The notes beneath the pieces are model-generated. The model was not told the DNA's origin, ran no database searches, and worked only from the letters and a program-made list of their open reading frames with translations. DNA of 64,000 bases from Acidobacteriota bacterium (lineage in GTDB: Bacteria > Acidobacteriota > Blastocatellia > RBC074), in the NCBI GenBank assembly GCA_016196035.1, contig JACPYM010000007.1:62001-126000 (forward strand). The letters run 5' to 3'. The position numbers were made by a program, and so were the translations under genes. Below, piece after piece: positions 47,872-56,994 of the stretch (positions within the stretch are counted from its first letter, which is position 1; every line of letters begins with the position of its first letter).

Positions 47872-48348
47872 ATGAATCAATTGGTGCTGGATCATCTCCA
47901 CTTCGAAGATTTAATCAGCGATTATTTGGACCATAATTTGGATCGTCCGACGCGGCGTTCGTTCGCGGAGCATCTGTTGGCGTGCCGTCCGTGCCACCAT
48001 ACGTTCAATGACGTGCGCGAGGCGATTGATGCCTGCCACGAATTGAAAGAGGCGCAGATGCGCGAGATCGCGTTGATGACCGATGTCGAACGCCGGATTA
48101 TCAGCGCAACGACGGCGGGCGAAATGCTGAGTTGCCGGACGCTGGATGCGCTGATTTCGGATTACTTTGATGGCCTGATTGAGTCTTCTTATGAGCGCAT
48201 CTTTCACGAGCATTTTGCCGTGTGCGCAAGCTGCCGCCGTTTGGTGGAAGGCGTGCGCGAATCGCTGGAAGAAAGCGAACAGGTTGATGTGCCGGATGAA
48301 CTTTACGGCAGAATTTTTAAGGCGACCGTGTGGGCACGCTGCGCTTAG
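47872..48348 (+). CDS. Anti-sigma-factor-like protein with two zf-HC2-type motifs
   Basis: A 158-residue soluble protein made of two similar halves: FEDLISDYLDHNLDRPTRRS, FAEHLLACRPCHHTF, and LDALISDYFDGLIESSYERI, FHEHFAVCASCRRLV. Each half has the HxxxCxxC pattern of the zinc-binding anti-sigma domain (zf-HC2) plus the preceding helix. No sigma factor gene is adjacent and no membrane span follows, so the partner is unknown. The internal duplication is unusual. It could also be a stand-alone redox or zinc sensor. Confidence 0.72.
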   Translation: MNQLVLDHLHFEDLISDYLDHNLDRPTRRSFAEHLLACRPCHHTFNDVREAIDACHELKEAQMREIALMTDVERRIISATTAGEMLSCRTLDALISDYFDGLIESSYERIFHEHFAVCASCRRLVEGVRESLEESEQVDVPDELYGRIFKATVWARCA

Positions 48349-48443
48349 GGCGGATGTGCTGCGCGTCGTTCCAATTTGAATTGAACTCCCACAATTGTGC
48401 TTCCCCCGCAGCTTTGATTTTGTGACTCATCGCCCCGGATTCC

Positions 48444-50966
48444 ATGCCTCAAACGAAGTATTTCCTCGCTATCCTCTTCACCCTCAGCGCCGCATTTCCA
48501 GTTGCCTATGCGCAACTGCCGATTCAAGCCGAACGAAAAGTCGAAAACCCGATTGGCGCGGCTGAGGCGCAACGCAAAGCCAAACGTCAGGAACCTGCGC
48601 AACAAGTAAAGATTTCCGCTCAACTCGGTGCCACCACGACCGAAGATGTCACGATCACGGCCGATAAACAAGAAGGCGAGGGGCGAGATAAAGTCACGAT
48701 CTATACTGGCAATGTCGAAGTCCACTATCACGGTCGGTATGGTGACATCGCCATATACGCTGACCGGCTTACCTACAATGGTTTGACCGAGGATGCCCAG
48801 GCGGAAGGCAACGTTTACTTTGAGCAAAACGGCGAGAAGTTCGTGGGAGAGCGCATGGAATTCAATTTGAAGACCGAACGCGGTTCGATCTTCAAACCGA
48901 CCGGCTTTACCAGCAGCACGCGGGACGGCACGGTGCTGACGATTGATGCCTCGCGCGCGGACAAGACGGGCGAAGACACCTATAACCTGAGCGATGCGAC
49001 GTTGACGGCGTGTGGCGACCGCGTGCCGAAATGGGCGTTCACTGCGAAACGTGCCCGCATTCGCGTGGATCATCGGGCGAAGGTTTATAACGCGTTCTTT
49101 CGTGTGAAAGGCGTGCCGGTGTTGTGGGTGCCCTACGCTTCGATTTCGATTGATAAAAAGGATCGTTCGTCAGGTTTCTTGCTGCCGAGTACGGGGTCGT
49201 CAAATTTGAAAGGGCGGACGGCGCACATCGCCTATTACCAGACCTTGGGCCGTAGTGCGGACATCCTCTTTCGGACAGACTTTTTCTCGAAGCGCGGCGT
49301 TGGGCTGGGCTTCGATTTTCGCGCGCGCACGAACGAGACTTCGCGCCTTTATATCGGTTCGTTCACCGTGCTGGATCGGTTGTTCGGTCAAAAGGGTGAT
49401 GATGCCAGCGGTACCAGCTTTTATGCTGACGGGGTGCACTACTTCAAGAATGGCTTTGTGGCGGTCGCTGACGTCAACATCACTTCTTCATTCACGTTTC
49501 GCAATGTGTTTGCCGAAAACGTGTTCACCGCCATTTCACCGGAAGAACGTTCGATCTTTTATTTGAACAAAAATTGGGGATCCTATAGTTTCAATGCGCT
49601 TTTTGGCGAACAGAGCTTTTTTATCGGGCGCTTTTTGTCGAGCGACGGGAAATACCTGCGCAATCCTGATGGTGGTCTGGTCGGAGACGACCAGATCGTC
49701 AAGATGCGGCAGTTCCCGGCGATTGAACTGAATAAGCGCAGCACCAAGATTTCAGATAGGCTGCCATTTTATTTCTCCTTTGAATCGTCGTTGGGTGGCG
49801 TGCGGCGCAGCGAGACGCGCGGGGATCAAGCGCTGCTCAAAACCCCCTCCATCGTTCAGCGGCTGGATTTCTTTCCGCGCTTTACCTTCCCGTTAAAACC
49901 CATCGCGGGGTTTACTTTGACGCCGACCGTGGCGGTGCGTTCGACGTTTTATAGCGATAGCCTCGATCCGGTGCAGCGGCAAGTCGTAGGCGCAAATCTC
50001 TTCCGCCACTATGCCGAGGTTAGCGTAGACATACGGCCGCCTGCGTTGGCCAAGGTCTATCGTCACAAAGACAATTCGCCGTGGTTCAAACACGTCATCG
50101 AGCCGTATGCCGAATACCGGCGTATTATCGGGATTGATGATTTTGCGCGCACCATCCGTACAGATGAGCGCGATGTCGTGGCCGACACCAACGAGATTGA
50201 ATACGGCGTAACGAATCGTTTTTTTGTCAAACGCCCATCCGCTGACGGCCAGAGCACGCAGGCGCATGAATGGCTGGACCTCACGATTGTACAAAAATAC
50301 TTTTTTGATCCGACCTTTGGCGGCGCGTTCAAAAGCTGCACGCAGGCGGAATTTCTCAGTTCAAACTGTACCCGTAATCAATTTCTTCCGTTGATGACTT
50401 TGACCGGATTTAACTACGCCGGGCTGAAACGGAATGCCTCGCCGCTCAACGTTCGTGCGCGGATGCGGCCCAATGACACGCTTTTCGCGGACGTAAAATT
50501 GAATTATGACACCGAATTCCACCAATTGCGCGATGTGGTTTTTGGGGGCGGGGCTGCCAAAGGCATTTTTCAAGTGAGCAATTCCTGGTATTACACGCGT
50601 CGTGTCGCTGTGGATAACTCTCGTGAAGGCTTGACGAATGACCCTTCAAGCCTGCCGGGCAACCAATTCGACTTTTCAGCCTTTGCCGGCAATCCGGGGC
50701 GCGGCCCGTATGGCGGCTTCACCATCATTTACGATCTGCGCAATAAGTATTTTGACGGCACGGCGCGCAAGAGCTTCGATGGCTCGCCTTATCGTAGAAT
50801 GACTGCGCTGGTATCTTCGGCGGGTTGGGCTTGGGATTGTTGCAGCGTTCAGATTAATAGCTTTACCTTCAACGCCGGAGTGCGTAATGAGACTCGTTAC
50901 ATCTTTGCATTCACCTTAAAAGGCATCGGCACCTTTGGCACGCAAAACATCGGTCAGCGGCGCTAA
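48444..50966 (+). CDS. lptD: LPS-assembly outer-membrane protein LptD
   Basis: LptD is the beta-barrel that inserts LPS into the outer leaflet with LptE. The 840-residue protein has a signal peptide (FLAILFTLSAAFPVAYAQ), an OstA/LptA-like beta-jellyroll (VTITADKQEGEGRDKVTIYT, YADRLTYNGLTEDAQAEGNV) and the LptD C-terminal barrel starting near FFRVKGVPVLWVPYASI and ending with aromatic-rich strands. Length is typical. It is separate from the heptose genes at 19785-22065 but serves the same envelope pathway. Confidence 0.9.
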   Translation: MPQTKYFLAILFTLSAAFPVAYAQLPIQAERKVENPIGAAEAQRKAKRQEPAQQVKISAQLGATTTEDVTITADKQEGEGRDKVTIYTGNVEVHYHGRYGDIAIYADRLTYNGLTEDAQAEGNVYFEQNGEKFVGERMEFNLKTERGSIFKPTGFTSSTRDGTVLTIDASRADKTGEDTYNLSDATLTACGDRVPKWAFTAKRARIRVDHRAKVYNAFFRVKGVPVLWVPYASISIDKKDRSSGFLLPSTGSSNLKGRTAHIAYYQTLGRSADILFRTDFFSKRGVGLGFDFRARTNETSRLYIGSFTVLDRLFGQKGDDASGTSFYADGVHYFKNGFVAVADVNITSSFTFRNVFAENVFTAISPEERSIFYLNKNWGSYSFNALFGEQSFFIGRFLSSDGKYLRNPDGGLVGDDQIVKMRQFPAIELNKRSTKISDRLPFYFSFESSLGGVRRSETRGDQALLKTPSIVQRLDFFPRFTFPLKPIAGFTLTPTVAVRSTFYSDSLDPVQRQVVGANLFRHYAEVSVDIRPPALAKVYRHKDNSPWFKHVIEPYAEYRRIIGIDDFARTIRTDERDVVADTNEIEYGVTNRFFVKRPSADGQSTQAHEWLDLTIVQKYFFDPTFGGAFKSCTQAEFLSSNCTRNQFLPLMTLTGFNYAGLKRNASPLNVRARMRPNDTLFADVKLNYDTEFHQLRDVVFGGGAAKGIFQVSNSWYYTRRVAVDNSREGLTNDPSSLPGNQFDFSAFAGNPGRGPYGGFTIIYDLRNKYFDGTARKSFDGSPYRRMTALVSSAGWAWDCCSVQINSFTFNAGVRNETRYIFAFTLKGIGTFGTQNIGQRR

Positions 50967-51025
50967 CTCGGTAAGCGCTGGTTTTATGATAGCCTGCTCA
51001 TAACTCCTTTCATTGTCGCTGTTCC

Positions 51026-51054
51026 TTGACACACTGCGGCAAAAGCCCTGTAAA
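51026..51054 (+). promoter_or_regulatory. Probable promoter upstream of carD
   Basis: TTGACA (51026-51031), 17 bp, TGTAAA (51049-51054). A TATAGT near 51133 lacks a matching -35. The SD GAGGAG lies just before the TTG start at 51175. Confidence 0.45.
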
Positions 51055-51174
51055 TTAAGGATTTTAGCGCGGCAGCGCCAGCAAACCACAGAAAATAAAA
51101 AAGATGCCCCCCTCAAACCGACATTTCCGTGCTATAGTATGCGAAAATTTCACGGTATGTGAGGAGATCAAACG

Positions 51175-51690
51175 TTGACATACAGAGAAGGCAACAAAGT
51201 TATCTATCCGCGTTTAGGCATTTGCCGTGTCGCCGGCGTGGTTGAGTTAGCTGCCGGTGGAATGACGGTTAAGTGCTACGAGTTACAGCCCTTAGACTTC
51301 CAGGAAACAACGGTGGTGCGCGTGCCAGTCAATAAAGCCGAAGATGTTGGCGTGCGCAAATTGATTGAAAAGACTGATATTCCCAAGTTGCTTAAGTTTT
51401 TGAGCAAGGACATTGAGGTCGCCAGTGATCACCGCAAGCGCAACGCCAAGAATGCCGAGCGCATGGCTTCCGGTGAAATTAATGAAATTGCCGATTCGCT
51501 GAAGACGATGGCGAAGTTGAGCAAAAGTAAGACGCTTTCGCCAGAGGAGCAACAAATGATGGGCCGCGCGCGCTATTTACTGATCCGCGAAATCTCCTAC
51601 GTGACGAAACAGACAACGGAAGAAGTCGAGCAGATGATTGAAGATGCGCTGGTCGGTAAAAAACCTAAAGCCAAGAAACTTGCGGCCTAA
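51175..51690 (+). CDS. carD: CarD-family RNA polymerase-binding regulator
   Basis: A 171-residue protein that binds the beta subunit of RNA polymerase and stabilises the open complex at many promoters. The N-terminal RNAP-interaction (Tudor-like) domain reads REGNKVIYPRLGICRVAGV, and the C-terminal helical DNA-interacting domain contains LIREISYVTKQTTEEVEQMI. The start codon is TTG at 51175 after TGAGGAG. It is followed by a strong terminator, so it is transcribed alone. Confidence 0.9.
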   Translation: MTYREGNKVIYPRLGICRVAGVVELAAGGMTVKCYELQPLDFQETTVVRVPVNKAEDVGVRKLIEKTDIPKLLKFLSKDIEVASDHRKRNAKNAERMASGEINEIADSLKTMAKLSKSKTLSPEEQQMMGRARYLLIREISYVTKQTTEEVEQMIEDALVGKKPKAKKLAA

Positions 51691-51707
51691 ATTTCTTGTT
51701 TCAATAG

Positions 51708-51752
51708 GCGCGCGGCCAAAGCTATTAGCTTTGGCCGCGCGCTTTCGTTTTA
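51708..51752 (+). terminator. Intrinsic terminator of carD
   Basis: GCGCGCGGCCAAAGCTA and its perfect complement form a 17-bp stem followed by TTTCGTTTT. The remaining stretch to the next gene (51753-52154) is AT-richer and I see no gene, repeat or clear promoter in it. Confidence 0.88.
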
Positions 51753-52154
51753 GAGACCGTTCGTTATCTTTGTTGCATGGCCTAAACAAACGAAACAGTT
51801 TTGGCTGCACGCGAAAGCAGCAAAAACTGCCTTGATTCTCGTTAAAGCTTCCGCCAGACAGCCTGTCGGAAAGTTTTCCACAATGTGCAAAAAGCATTTA
51901 TTTAAGTTGTTAGGTATGGCTTTAAGTTTCACGCTTGAAACCATTGCCAAATAAGACCTTTACTCAATTTTCGACCTATGTTACTTTGCTTACGCTTGAG
52001 GAGAAGCAAGCATTTTTGGTGTGAGGGTAACGGAAGCAGCGGGCAAGCAGACGCTTCCGCAACGGCCAGGTGATTCTGATTTTTCCACAACAATTCAAAA
52101 CAGACGATTGAAGCGCCATCTTCCTGCCTACGGAAGACGGAAAGAGGGGGTGCA

Positions 52155-53561
52155 ATGGGCATCACTTTCGGTACATCCGGTTGGCGTGCGATCATTGCCG
52201 AAGAGTTCACCTACGCCAACGTGCGTTTGGTCACGCAGGCGATTGCCTCTGTGCTCAACGAAGAGCGTGCGGGCGGAGCCATGATCGTCGGCTATGACAC
52301 GCGCTTTTTGAGTGAGCATTTCGCGGCGGCGTGCGCGGCGGAGTTTGCCGGGTTGGGTTTTGAAACCTACCTGACCAACCGTGAAACGCCGACGCCGGTG
52401 ATCTCGTATTGCATCCGCACCAAGGGCGCGCGCGGCGGAATTAACTTCACCGCCAGCCACAATCCGCCGCAATACAACGGCATGAAATTCTCGACCGCAG
52501 ATGGGGCACCGGCTTTGCCGGAGATCACCCGGCGGATCGAACATCGCATCGCCGAATTGCAGACAGGTTCTGCCCCAGCGCCTGCGATGACAAGCAAGGC
52601 CAAAGCGATTGAGTTGAATCCGCTGGAAGATTATCTCAATTCGCTGGCTGACAAGATTGATTTCGCCAAGATAGCCTCGGCCAAACTCAAGCTGGCCTAC
52701 GATCCACTTTGGGGAACTGGCCGAGGCTATCTGGACGAAGCGTTGCGGCGGCACGGTTGCGAAGTCACGAACGTGCACGATTACCGCGACGTGCTTTTCG
52801 GTGGTTTTAGCCCGGAACCTTCAGAACGCAACCTGGCCGTGCTGCGCGCGCTGGTGCTTGAGAAAGGTTTGGCGCTGGGCCTTTCGACCGATGGCGATGC
52901 CGACCGGTTCGGATTCATAGACCGCGATGGCACGTTCATTTCAGCCAACCATTTGTTGGCAATTTTGTTGGATTACTTATGTGATACGCGCCCGCATTGG
53001 TCGGGCGGCGTGGCGCGTTCGGTCGCCACGACGCATCTGCTGGATCGCGTCGCCGCGCGGCACGGACGCGAGAGCTTTGAAACGCCGGTGGGCTTCAAAT
53101 TCATCGGCGAATTGATCAACGCGGACAAGATCATTTTGGGTGGCGAAGAGAGCGCCGGCCTGACGGTCAAAGGCCATTTCCCCGAAAAAGACGGCATTCT
53201 CGCCTGTCTCTTAGTCGCGGAAATGGTGGCGGCGCGCGGTGCAAGTCTGGGGGAAATGATCACTGAACTTTTCACCAAAGACGGGGCGCTTTACAGTGAC
53301 CGTCGCGGCATCAAGCTGACGCCTGAAGTCAAAGCTCGTTTGTCTGAACGGCTCCAAGCCGACCCGCCCACCCAGATTGGTGGACGCGCGGTCACCGGCG
53401 TGAATCGTATGGACGGCGTGAAATATCTGTTTGACGACGGCTCTTGGATGCTCTTGCGCATGTCTGGCACCGAACCTGTGGTGCGGTGCTACGCTGAAAC
53501 CCATACGAAAGAAGATTTGGAGGTGTTACTTGAAACCGGTAGCCAATACGTACTCAGTTAA
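52155..53561 (+). CDS. Phosphoglucomutase / phosphomannomutase family protein
   Basis: An alpha-D-phosphohexomutase that interconverts sugar 1- and 6-phosphates. The four domains are marked by FGTSGWRAII (substrate phosphate), TASHNPPQYNGMK (catalytic phospho-Ser), STDGDADRFG (metal-binding Asp loop), GGEESAGL (sugar-binding loop) and RMSGTEPVVRCYAE (phosphate-binding loop). At 468 residues it has standard length. It probably provides sugar nucleotides for envelope polymers. The next gene starts inside its 3' end. Confidence 0.93.
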   Translation: MGITFGTSGWRAIIAEEFTYANVRLVTQAIASVLNEERAGGAMIVGYDTRFLSEHFAAACAAEFAGLGFETYLTNRETPTPVISYCIRTKGARGGINFTASHNPPQYNGMKFSTADGAPALPEITRRIEHRIAELQTGSAPAPAMTSKAKAIELNPLEDYLNSLADKIDFAKIASAKLKLAYDPLWGTGRGYLDEALRRHGCEVTNVHDYRDVLFGGFSPEPSERNLAVLRALVLEKGLALGLSTDGDADRFGFIDRDGTFISANHLLAILLDYLCDTRPHWSGGVARSVATTHLLDRVAARHGRESFETPVGFKFIGELINADKIILGGEESAGLTVKGHFPEKDGILACLLVAEMVAARGASLGEMITELFTKDGALYSDRRGIKLTPEVKARLSERLQADPPTQIGGRAVTGVNRMDGVKYLFDDGSWMLLRMSGTEPVVRCYAETHTKEDLEVLLETGSQYVLS

Positions 53562-53889
53562 TCTTGCTGTCAATGACTACTCACCGGCCATTCGTGAACG
53601 GCTTGCAGCCTTTGTGCCGACGGTTCCCAACGCTGTCTGGCTGGCAATGATATTGTTGGCGGTCAGTTTGTTGGCTGTTTCCACGCTAGCGCGTTCGCGT
53701 GGCCAGATGATGGCCATGAAAACCAAACACGCGGTCACGCAGAATCGTTTGACCGCAGCGCAAAACGCCAATGACGAACTGAAAGCGCAGACCCAACAAT
53801 TGCGCACCAATGCACGGGCGGTGGCACAAGCCGCGCAGACGCAATTGCATCTCGTCAAGTCTAACGAAATCGTCATCGCCACGCGCTAA
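53530..53889 (+). CDS. Single-span coiled-coil membrane protein (FtsL/DivIC-like layout)
   Basis: TTG start at 53530 preceded by GGAGG inside the end of the phosphohexomutase gene. The 119 residues comprise a short cytoplasmic N-terminus, one membrane span (VWLAMILLAVSLLAVSTLA) and a coiled coil (QNRLTAAQNANDELKAQTQQL). This is the layout of FtsL/DivIC-type septal proteins, but no sequence motif ties it to that family. Translational coupling with the mutase suggests an envelope role. Confidence 0.65.
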   Translation: MKPVANTYSVNLAVNDYSPAIRERLAAFVPTVPNAVWLAMILLAVSLLAVSTLARSRGQMMAMKTKHAVTQNRLTAAQNANDELKAQTQQLRTNARAVAQAAQTQLHLVKSNEIVIATR

Positions 53890-53936
53890 TTCCGAGTTAC
53901 TTCACGCTGGCTGTAAGGCCAGACCGGCCACGTACC

Positions 53937-53979
53937 GTCTCTGGTTGGCTACCCGGGCTGACCAGAGACATTTCCTTTT
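53937..53979 (+). terminator. Terminator-like hairpin before gene 53988
   Basis: GTCTCTGGT (53937-53945) and ACCAGAGAC (53961-53969) form a 9-bp stem followed by ATTTCCTTTT. Confidence 0.6.
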
Positions 53980-53987
53980 GAAGCGTT

Positions 53988-54398
53988 ATGGCAGAGACCT
54001 TTGAAGAGCAGTACATGGGCGTGCTGCAAAACATCGAATTCGCCCTCGTCACCGCCTATCGCCAAAATCCCAAGCTGAACGACCACGCCGCGCTTTACGC
54101 CGTCGAAATGCTCGTCAAGGTTTACGCCGCCGAAGCGCAAGGCCGCACCATCGCCACGCCACAGTTTCAACCGCACGAACAGGAAGCCTACGATAGTGTG
54201 AAAGCACTTTGCGATTGGCGGTTGGGCAAACAGGCGTTGGTGAATGAGGACGGCAGTGAGGTCAATGTCGGGGCTGATGCGCACACGCACGCCGAAATCA
54301 TCGCCTGTCTCAAACGCATTGCGAAATCCATCCAGGGTTGGACAAAACGCGGCGGGAATCGCGGCTATTTCGATTTCGTCAGCCAGTACGTCCAGTGA
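53988..54398 (+). CDS. Conserved-looking helical protein of unknown function (gene X)
   Basis: A 136-residue protein: EEQYMGVLQNIEFALVTAYR, NDHAALYAVEMLVKVYAAEA, a polar middle, and EIIACLKRIAKSIQGWTKRG ending FDFVSQYVQ. It looks all-helical with no membrane or metal motif, and I do not recognise a named family. The last codons (VSQYV) and following DNA recur at 59286-59308 on the same strand, so a 3' fragment of a second copy lies on the far side of the methyltransferase-NurA-HerA cassette. It is convergent with the Imm35-like remnant. Confidence 0.65.
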   Translation: MAETFEEQYMGVLQNIEFALVTAYRQNPKLNDHAALYAVEMLVKVYAAEAQGRTIATPQFQPHEQEAYDSVKALCDWRLGKQALVNEDGSEVNVGADAHTHAEIIACLKRIAKSIQGWTKRGGNRGYFDFVSQYVQ

Positions 54399-54501
54399 AT
54401 CAAGCGGCGGCGACCGCGTTTGGCTGGGCTTGGTGTGCGGCAGCTTTTGCATATAAAACTGCTCGACCTCCGCCATACTCAACACACGCCCGTTTTCGTG
54501 G
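54386..54501. repeat. Left imperfect direct repeat bracketing the HerA cassette
   Basis: Starting at GCCAGTACGTC, this stretch spans the 3' end of gene X and the 3' end of an Imm35-like gene. It aligns with 59292-59412 with roughly three quarters of positions identical by eye, including GCGGCAGCTTTT and GAACTGCTC-like blocks. It ends about 9 bp from the methyltransferase stop codon. Confidence 0.65.
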
Positions 54502-54505
54502 TCTA
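54400..54505 (-). pseudogene. 3' remnant of an Imm35-like gene
   Basis: The minus strand reads HENGRVLSMAEVEQFYMQK, matching KEDGRVWSMAEVEQFYLQK of the intact gene at 59314-59619. After a 1-nt shift it continues KAAAHQAQPNAVAAA and stops at 54400, parallel to the intact copy's KAAARQTQPNAAAAA. Everything upstream of this C-terminal part is missing, replaced by the methyltransferase gene. Confidence 0.65.
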
Positions 54506-54509
54506 GCGG

Positions 54510-55628
54510 TCAGTGCGGTCTAAGCACCAAGTCCATTTCCCCAGGCTTCTCTTCTTTATCTCCAAACAACGCTGTCTGGGTTTGTTTGAGAAACGGGCGC
54601 TCGATAACTTGCAGCTCTTTCTGCGGGAATACTTGCCCAAGCACTTGGATGGTCGTGTTTAAGGTAAAGTCTCGAGCATCCGTTCTCACGTAGACAGTAG
54701 CGCGATCATCCAGCACTTCCGCGCAATCCTGAAATACGGTCGTCAATAAATGGCGGTAAGCGTCTTTGGAGGCGAAACGGCCTTGCCATTGCTTGCCGGT
54801 TCGAGTGGCCGCAGCCGGTCCACCCAGCATCCAAAGGCGTAACCACTGGTCATAATAATAATCGGTGATTTCACGATAAGGCGGTGAGGTGAACAACAGG
54901 TTAAAGCGTTTCTGCTGCCCAGCAGTTACCTTCTTTTTTAGAGCCTTGCCCAGCTTAGTGCTATCACCAAGATAAACTTTTCCGAGTGCGCCTTCAGGTG
55001 TTCCTTTAGCATAGCGCCAGCCAATTCGGTCGCGGAGAAAGTCCACCGGGTGAATGTCGGGCGGCAGCGAGTCGTGCTCATTCCACCAGTTCACCGAATA
55101 GTCCGGGCTCATCGCTTTACCCTGACGCATTTGATTTGAAAGCGAGCCGTCTTTTTTGCCATGTAGGTTGACGAGAATGAGCGCCATCAGCGTCGCGTCT
55201 ACGCCACGTTCCTTCCATCGCAGCAAATCACGCGAGAACAACAAATAGTTAAGCACTTGCCGGGAGTAGCAATGGCGGAAAAATTGTGGCATTCGGTTTA
55301 GCTGTGGATGCTTGGTAACTTCGGCAATTTTCCAAATGTCTTCCACACGCGCGAGCACATGTTGTTTGGAAGCAGGCTTGAGTTTGACGTGCCCGTAGAG
55401 CCAGCCTACCGGGTTAATCTCTATTCCGACAGCCTCCCTTTGCGTCACTGCGGCGGCATAGACGCTTGAGGCGCGGCCAGCGAAAGGGTCAAGCACCGCG
55501 TCGCCCGGTCGTGAGTACTCCTCTATAACTTGAAAGGCAAAATCGGTGGGGAACATCGCATAGTAAGGCCCGAGGCATGACCAACGCCCCACGGCTGTTC
55601 GGTGGTTGTTCAACGGGTGTTGGCTCAT
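54510..55628 (-). CDS. DNA N6-adenine/N4-cytosine methyltransferase of the HerA-NurA cassette
   Basis: A 372-residue amino-methyltransferase. SAM-binding motif I is LDPFAGRASS (residues 46-55), followed by VGIEINP; the catalytic motif IV is LFTSPPYREI (about 245-254). About 190 residues separate them and probably hold the target-recognition part, giving the alpha-type order. No endonuclease domain is present. It lies 2 bp after the NurA gene and is the last gene of the operon. A role in marking self DNA for a HerA-NurA nuclease complex is inferred from this linkage. Confidence 0.82.
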   Translation of the reverse strand: MSQHPLNNHRTAVGRWSCLGPYYAMFPTDFAFQVIEEYSRPGDAVLDPFAGRASSVYAAAVTQREAVGIEINPVGWLYGHVKLKPASKQHVLARVEDIWKIAEVTKHPQLNRMPQFFRHCYSRQVLNYLLFSRDLLRWKERGVDATLMALILVNLHGKKDGSLSNQMRQGKAMSPDYSVNWWNEHDSLPPDIHPVDFLRDRIGWRYAKGTPEGALGKVYLGDSTKLGKALKKKVTAGQQKRFNLLFTSPPYREITDYYYDQWLRLWMLGGPAAATRTGKQWQGRFASKDAYRHLLTTVFQDCAEVLDDRATVYVRTDARDFTLNTTIQVLGQVFPQKELQVIERPFLKQTQTALFGDKEEKPGEMDLVLRPH

Positions 55629-55630
55629 CG

Positions 55631-56992
55631 CTAGCTCTTTGAAATGAGTTCCTTGGCCAAACGTTCTAACACCTTCTTGCCCAAATTGAGGGGGATGGCT
55701 GCTTCAGCATTGGCCGCAACCAGCGGAGATAATGCATTGGGGTAACGCGAACTGACAAGCTGATTCAATAATCCGATGGCATCTGTCAGGCGCGGGAACT
55801 GCCAAAGTTCAGCCGTGTTCAAATTCTCGTGAGCTTCTGCCAGAAAAGGAAGCATCGCCACGATCTGCGCTCCTGAGCTTGTCTTGTAGAAGAACTTCCT
55901 GCCGAAATAGGTGTCGCGCCCATACGGCTTCGGGCTTTCCGAGAAGATGATGTTCTGCTTGATGTAGGAATCTGTCAGCAGCGCAATCGAGTTGAGCGGG
56001 AATTGGCCGGAGTTGCCTTCTTCATCCGTGTCCAACTGCTTGAAGTGCTCGACGAATTCGCCGGTCTTCTCAATTCCGATCAGCAGCAATTCCTGCCCAT
56101 CAGTTGCTTCTTTGACCAGAGCATTTATCCGCGTCAGTTCTTTGGAAATTGACTGACTCAGCCAGGCTGGATGCCCAAAGATTGCCAGCGGGCCGTCTAT
56201 CACGATCGCCAGCTTGCGCAATGATGAGAGCCAGTTCTTCTGCTCGAGCGTCCTGAGAATATGAACGACCCAGACTCGCTCAAGCACTTGCATAATCTCG
56301 GCAAACATTTTGCCGTTGGTACCTGCCGGGTTCATTCCTTCGTGAATGCGCAAGGCATCGGTCGCGTAAAGCGTCTGGCTCAGTTGGCAGTTGCAAGTGT
56401 ATTTGCCTTGGCCTCGCACATACTCCCCGTCTTGAATCGGGCAGTCTTCATAGGGACAGCGCTGCTCGCGCGTGTTCTGCGGTTTGTGGGCCAGCAATGC
56501 TTCGTAGGTCTCCAACAGTGACTCACTGTCTTCGGACATGCGCTTAGCGCCCAGCACTTCAAAGAGCGCTTTTCTGAGCGAGTCTTTGGCTGACTGCTCG
56601 CCTGCGGCAATGACATTGCTGCCCGGAAAAGCCCAATCAATGGATTCCGCCTGTTCGGTCGTGCGAAAGACCTTGGGATCAACCGGGCGGTTCTGATCGA
56701 GTTGCCTGATCTTTTCCACATCCAGCAGCACCGAAGCGATGGTCAGATAGGACGCCTCCGCGCCGGGGAAGCCGTTCTTGACCTGTACCTCATGATGGCT
56801 GCCATCAACGGCCAGCACCCAATCGGGCTGCCATTTGCTCAGGGGCAATTCCGCCGCCTGAAGTTTATCGAGCGAAGCCGTCGCGCCGGTTGCCAGGCGA
56901 ATCTTGTAAGCGCCCAGCAACTGTTTAACCTTTTCGCTTTCGGCCAGGCGGCGCAACGATCTGTACTGCGCAAACTCCCCTTCGTATGGCAT
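55631..56992 (-). CDS. NurA-domain nuclease of the HerA cassette
   Basis: A 453-residue NurA-like protein: WVLAVDGSHHEVQV (Asp63-Gly-Ser, the first metal-site motif), SYLTIASVLLDVEKI, a Cys cluster in the middle (REQRCPYEDCPI, KYTCNC) that may bind zinc and is not part of ordinary NurA, AIVIDGPLAIFGHPAWL and LLLIGIEKTGEFVEHF. It starts 2 bp after the HerA gene. Together they should form a DNA-translocating nuclease. It is clearly different from the stand-alone NurA at 12307-13512. Confidence 0.8.
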   Translation of the reverse strand: MPYEGEFAQYRSLRRLAESEKVKQLLGAYKIRLATGATASLDKLQAAELPLSKWQPDWVLAVDGSHHEVQVKNGFPGAEASYLTIASVLLDVEKIRQLDQNRPVDPKVFRTTEQAESIDWAFPGSNVIAAGEQSAKDSLRKALFEVLGAKRMSEDSESLLETYEALLAHKPQNTREQRCPYEDCPIQDGEYVRGQGKYTCNCQLSQTLYATDALRIHEGMNPAGTNGKMFAEIMQVLERVWVVHILRTLEQKNWLSSLRKLAIVIDGPLAIFGHPAWLSQSISKELTRINALVKEATDGQELLLIGIEKTGEFVEHFKQLDTDEEGNSGQFPLNSIALLTDSYIKQNIIFSESPKPYGRDTYFGRKFFYKTSSGAQIVAMLPFLAEAHENLNTAELWQFPRLTDAIGLLNQLVSSRYPNALSPLVAANAEAAIPLNLGKKVLERLAKELISKS

Positions 56993-56994
56993 GG

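Noticed and set aside
53949-54485. 178-codon minus-strand frame covering gene X and the Imm35 remnant
   Set aside because: Only its first about 20 residues are homologous to a real protein (the remnant); the rest is the antisense of gene X.
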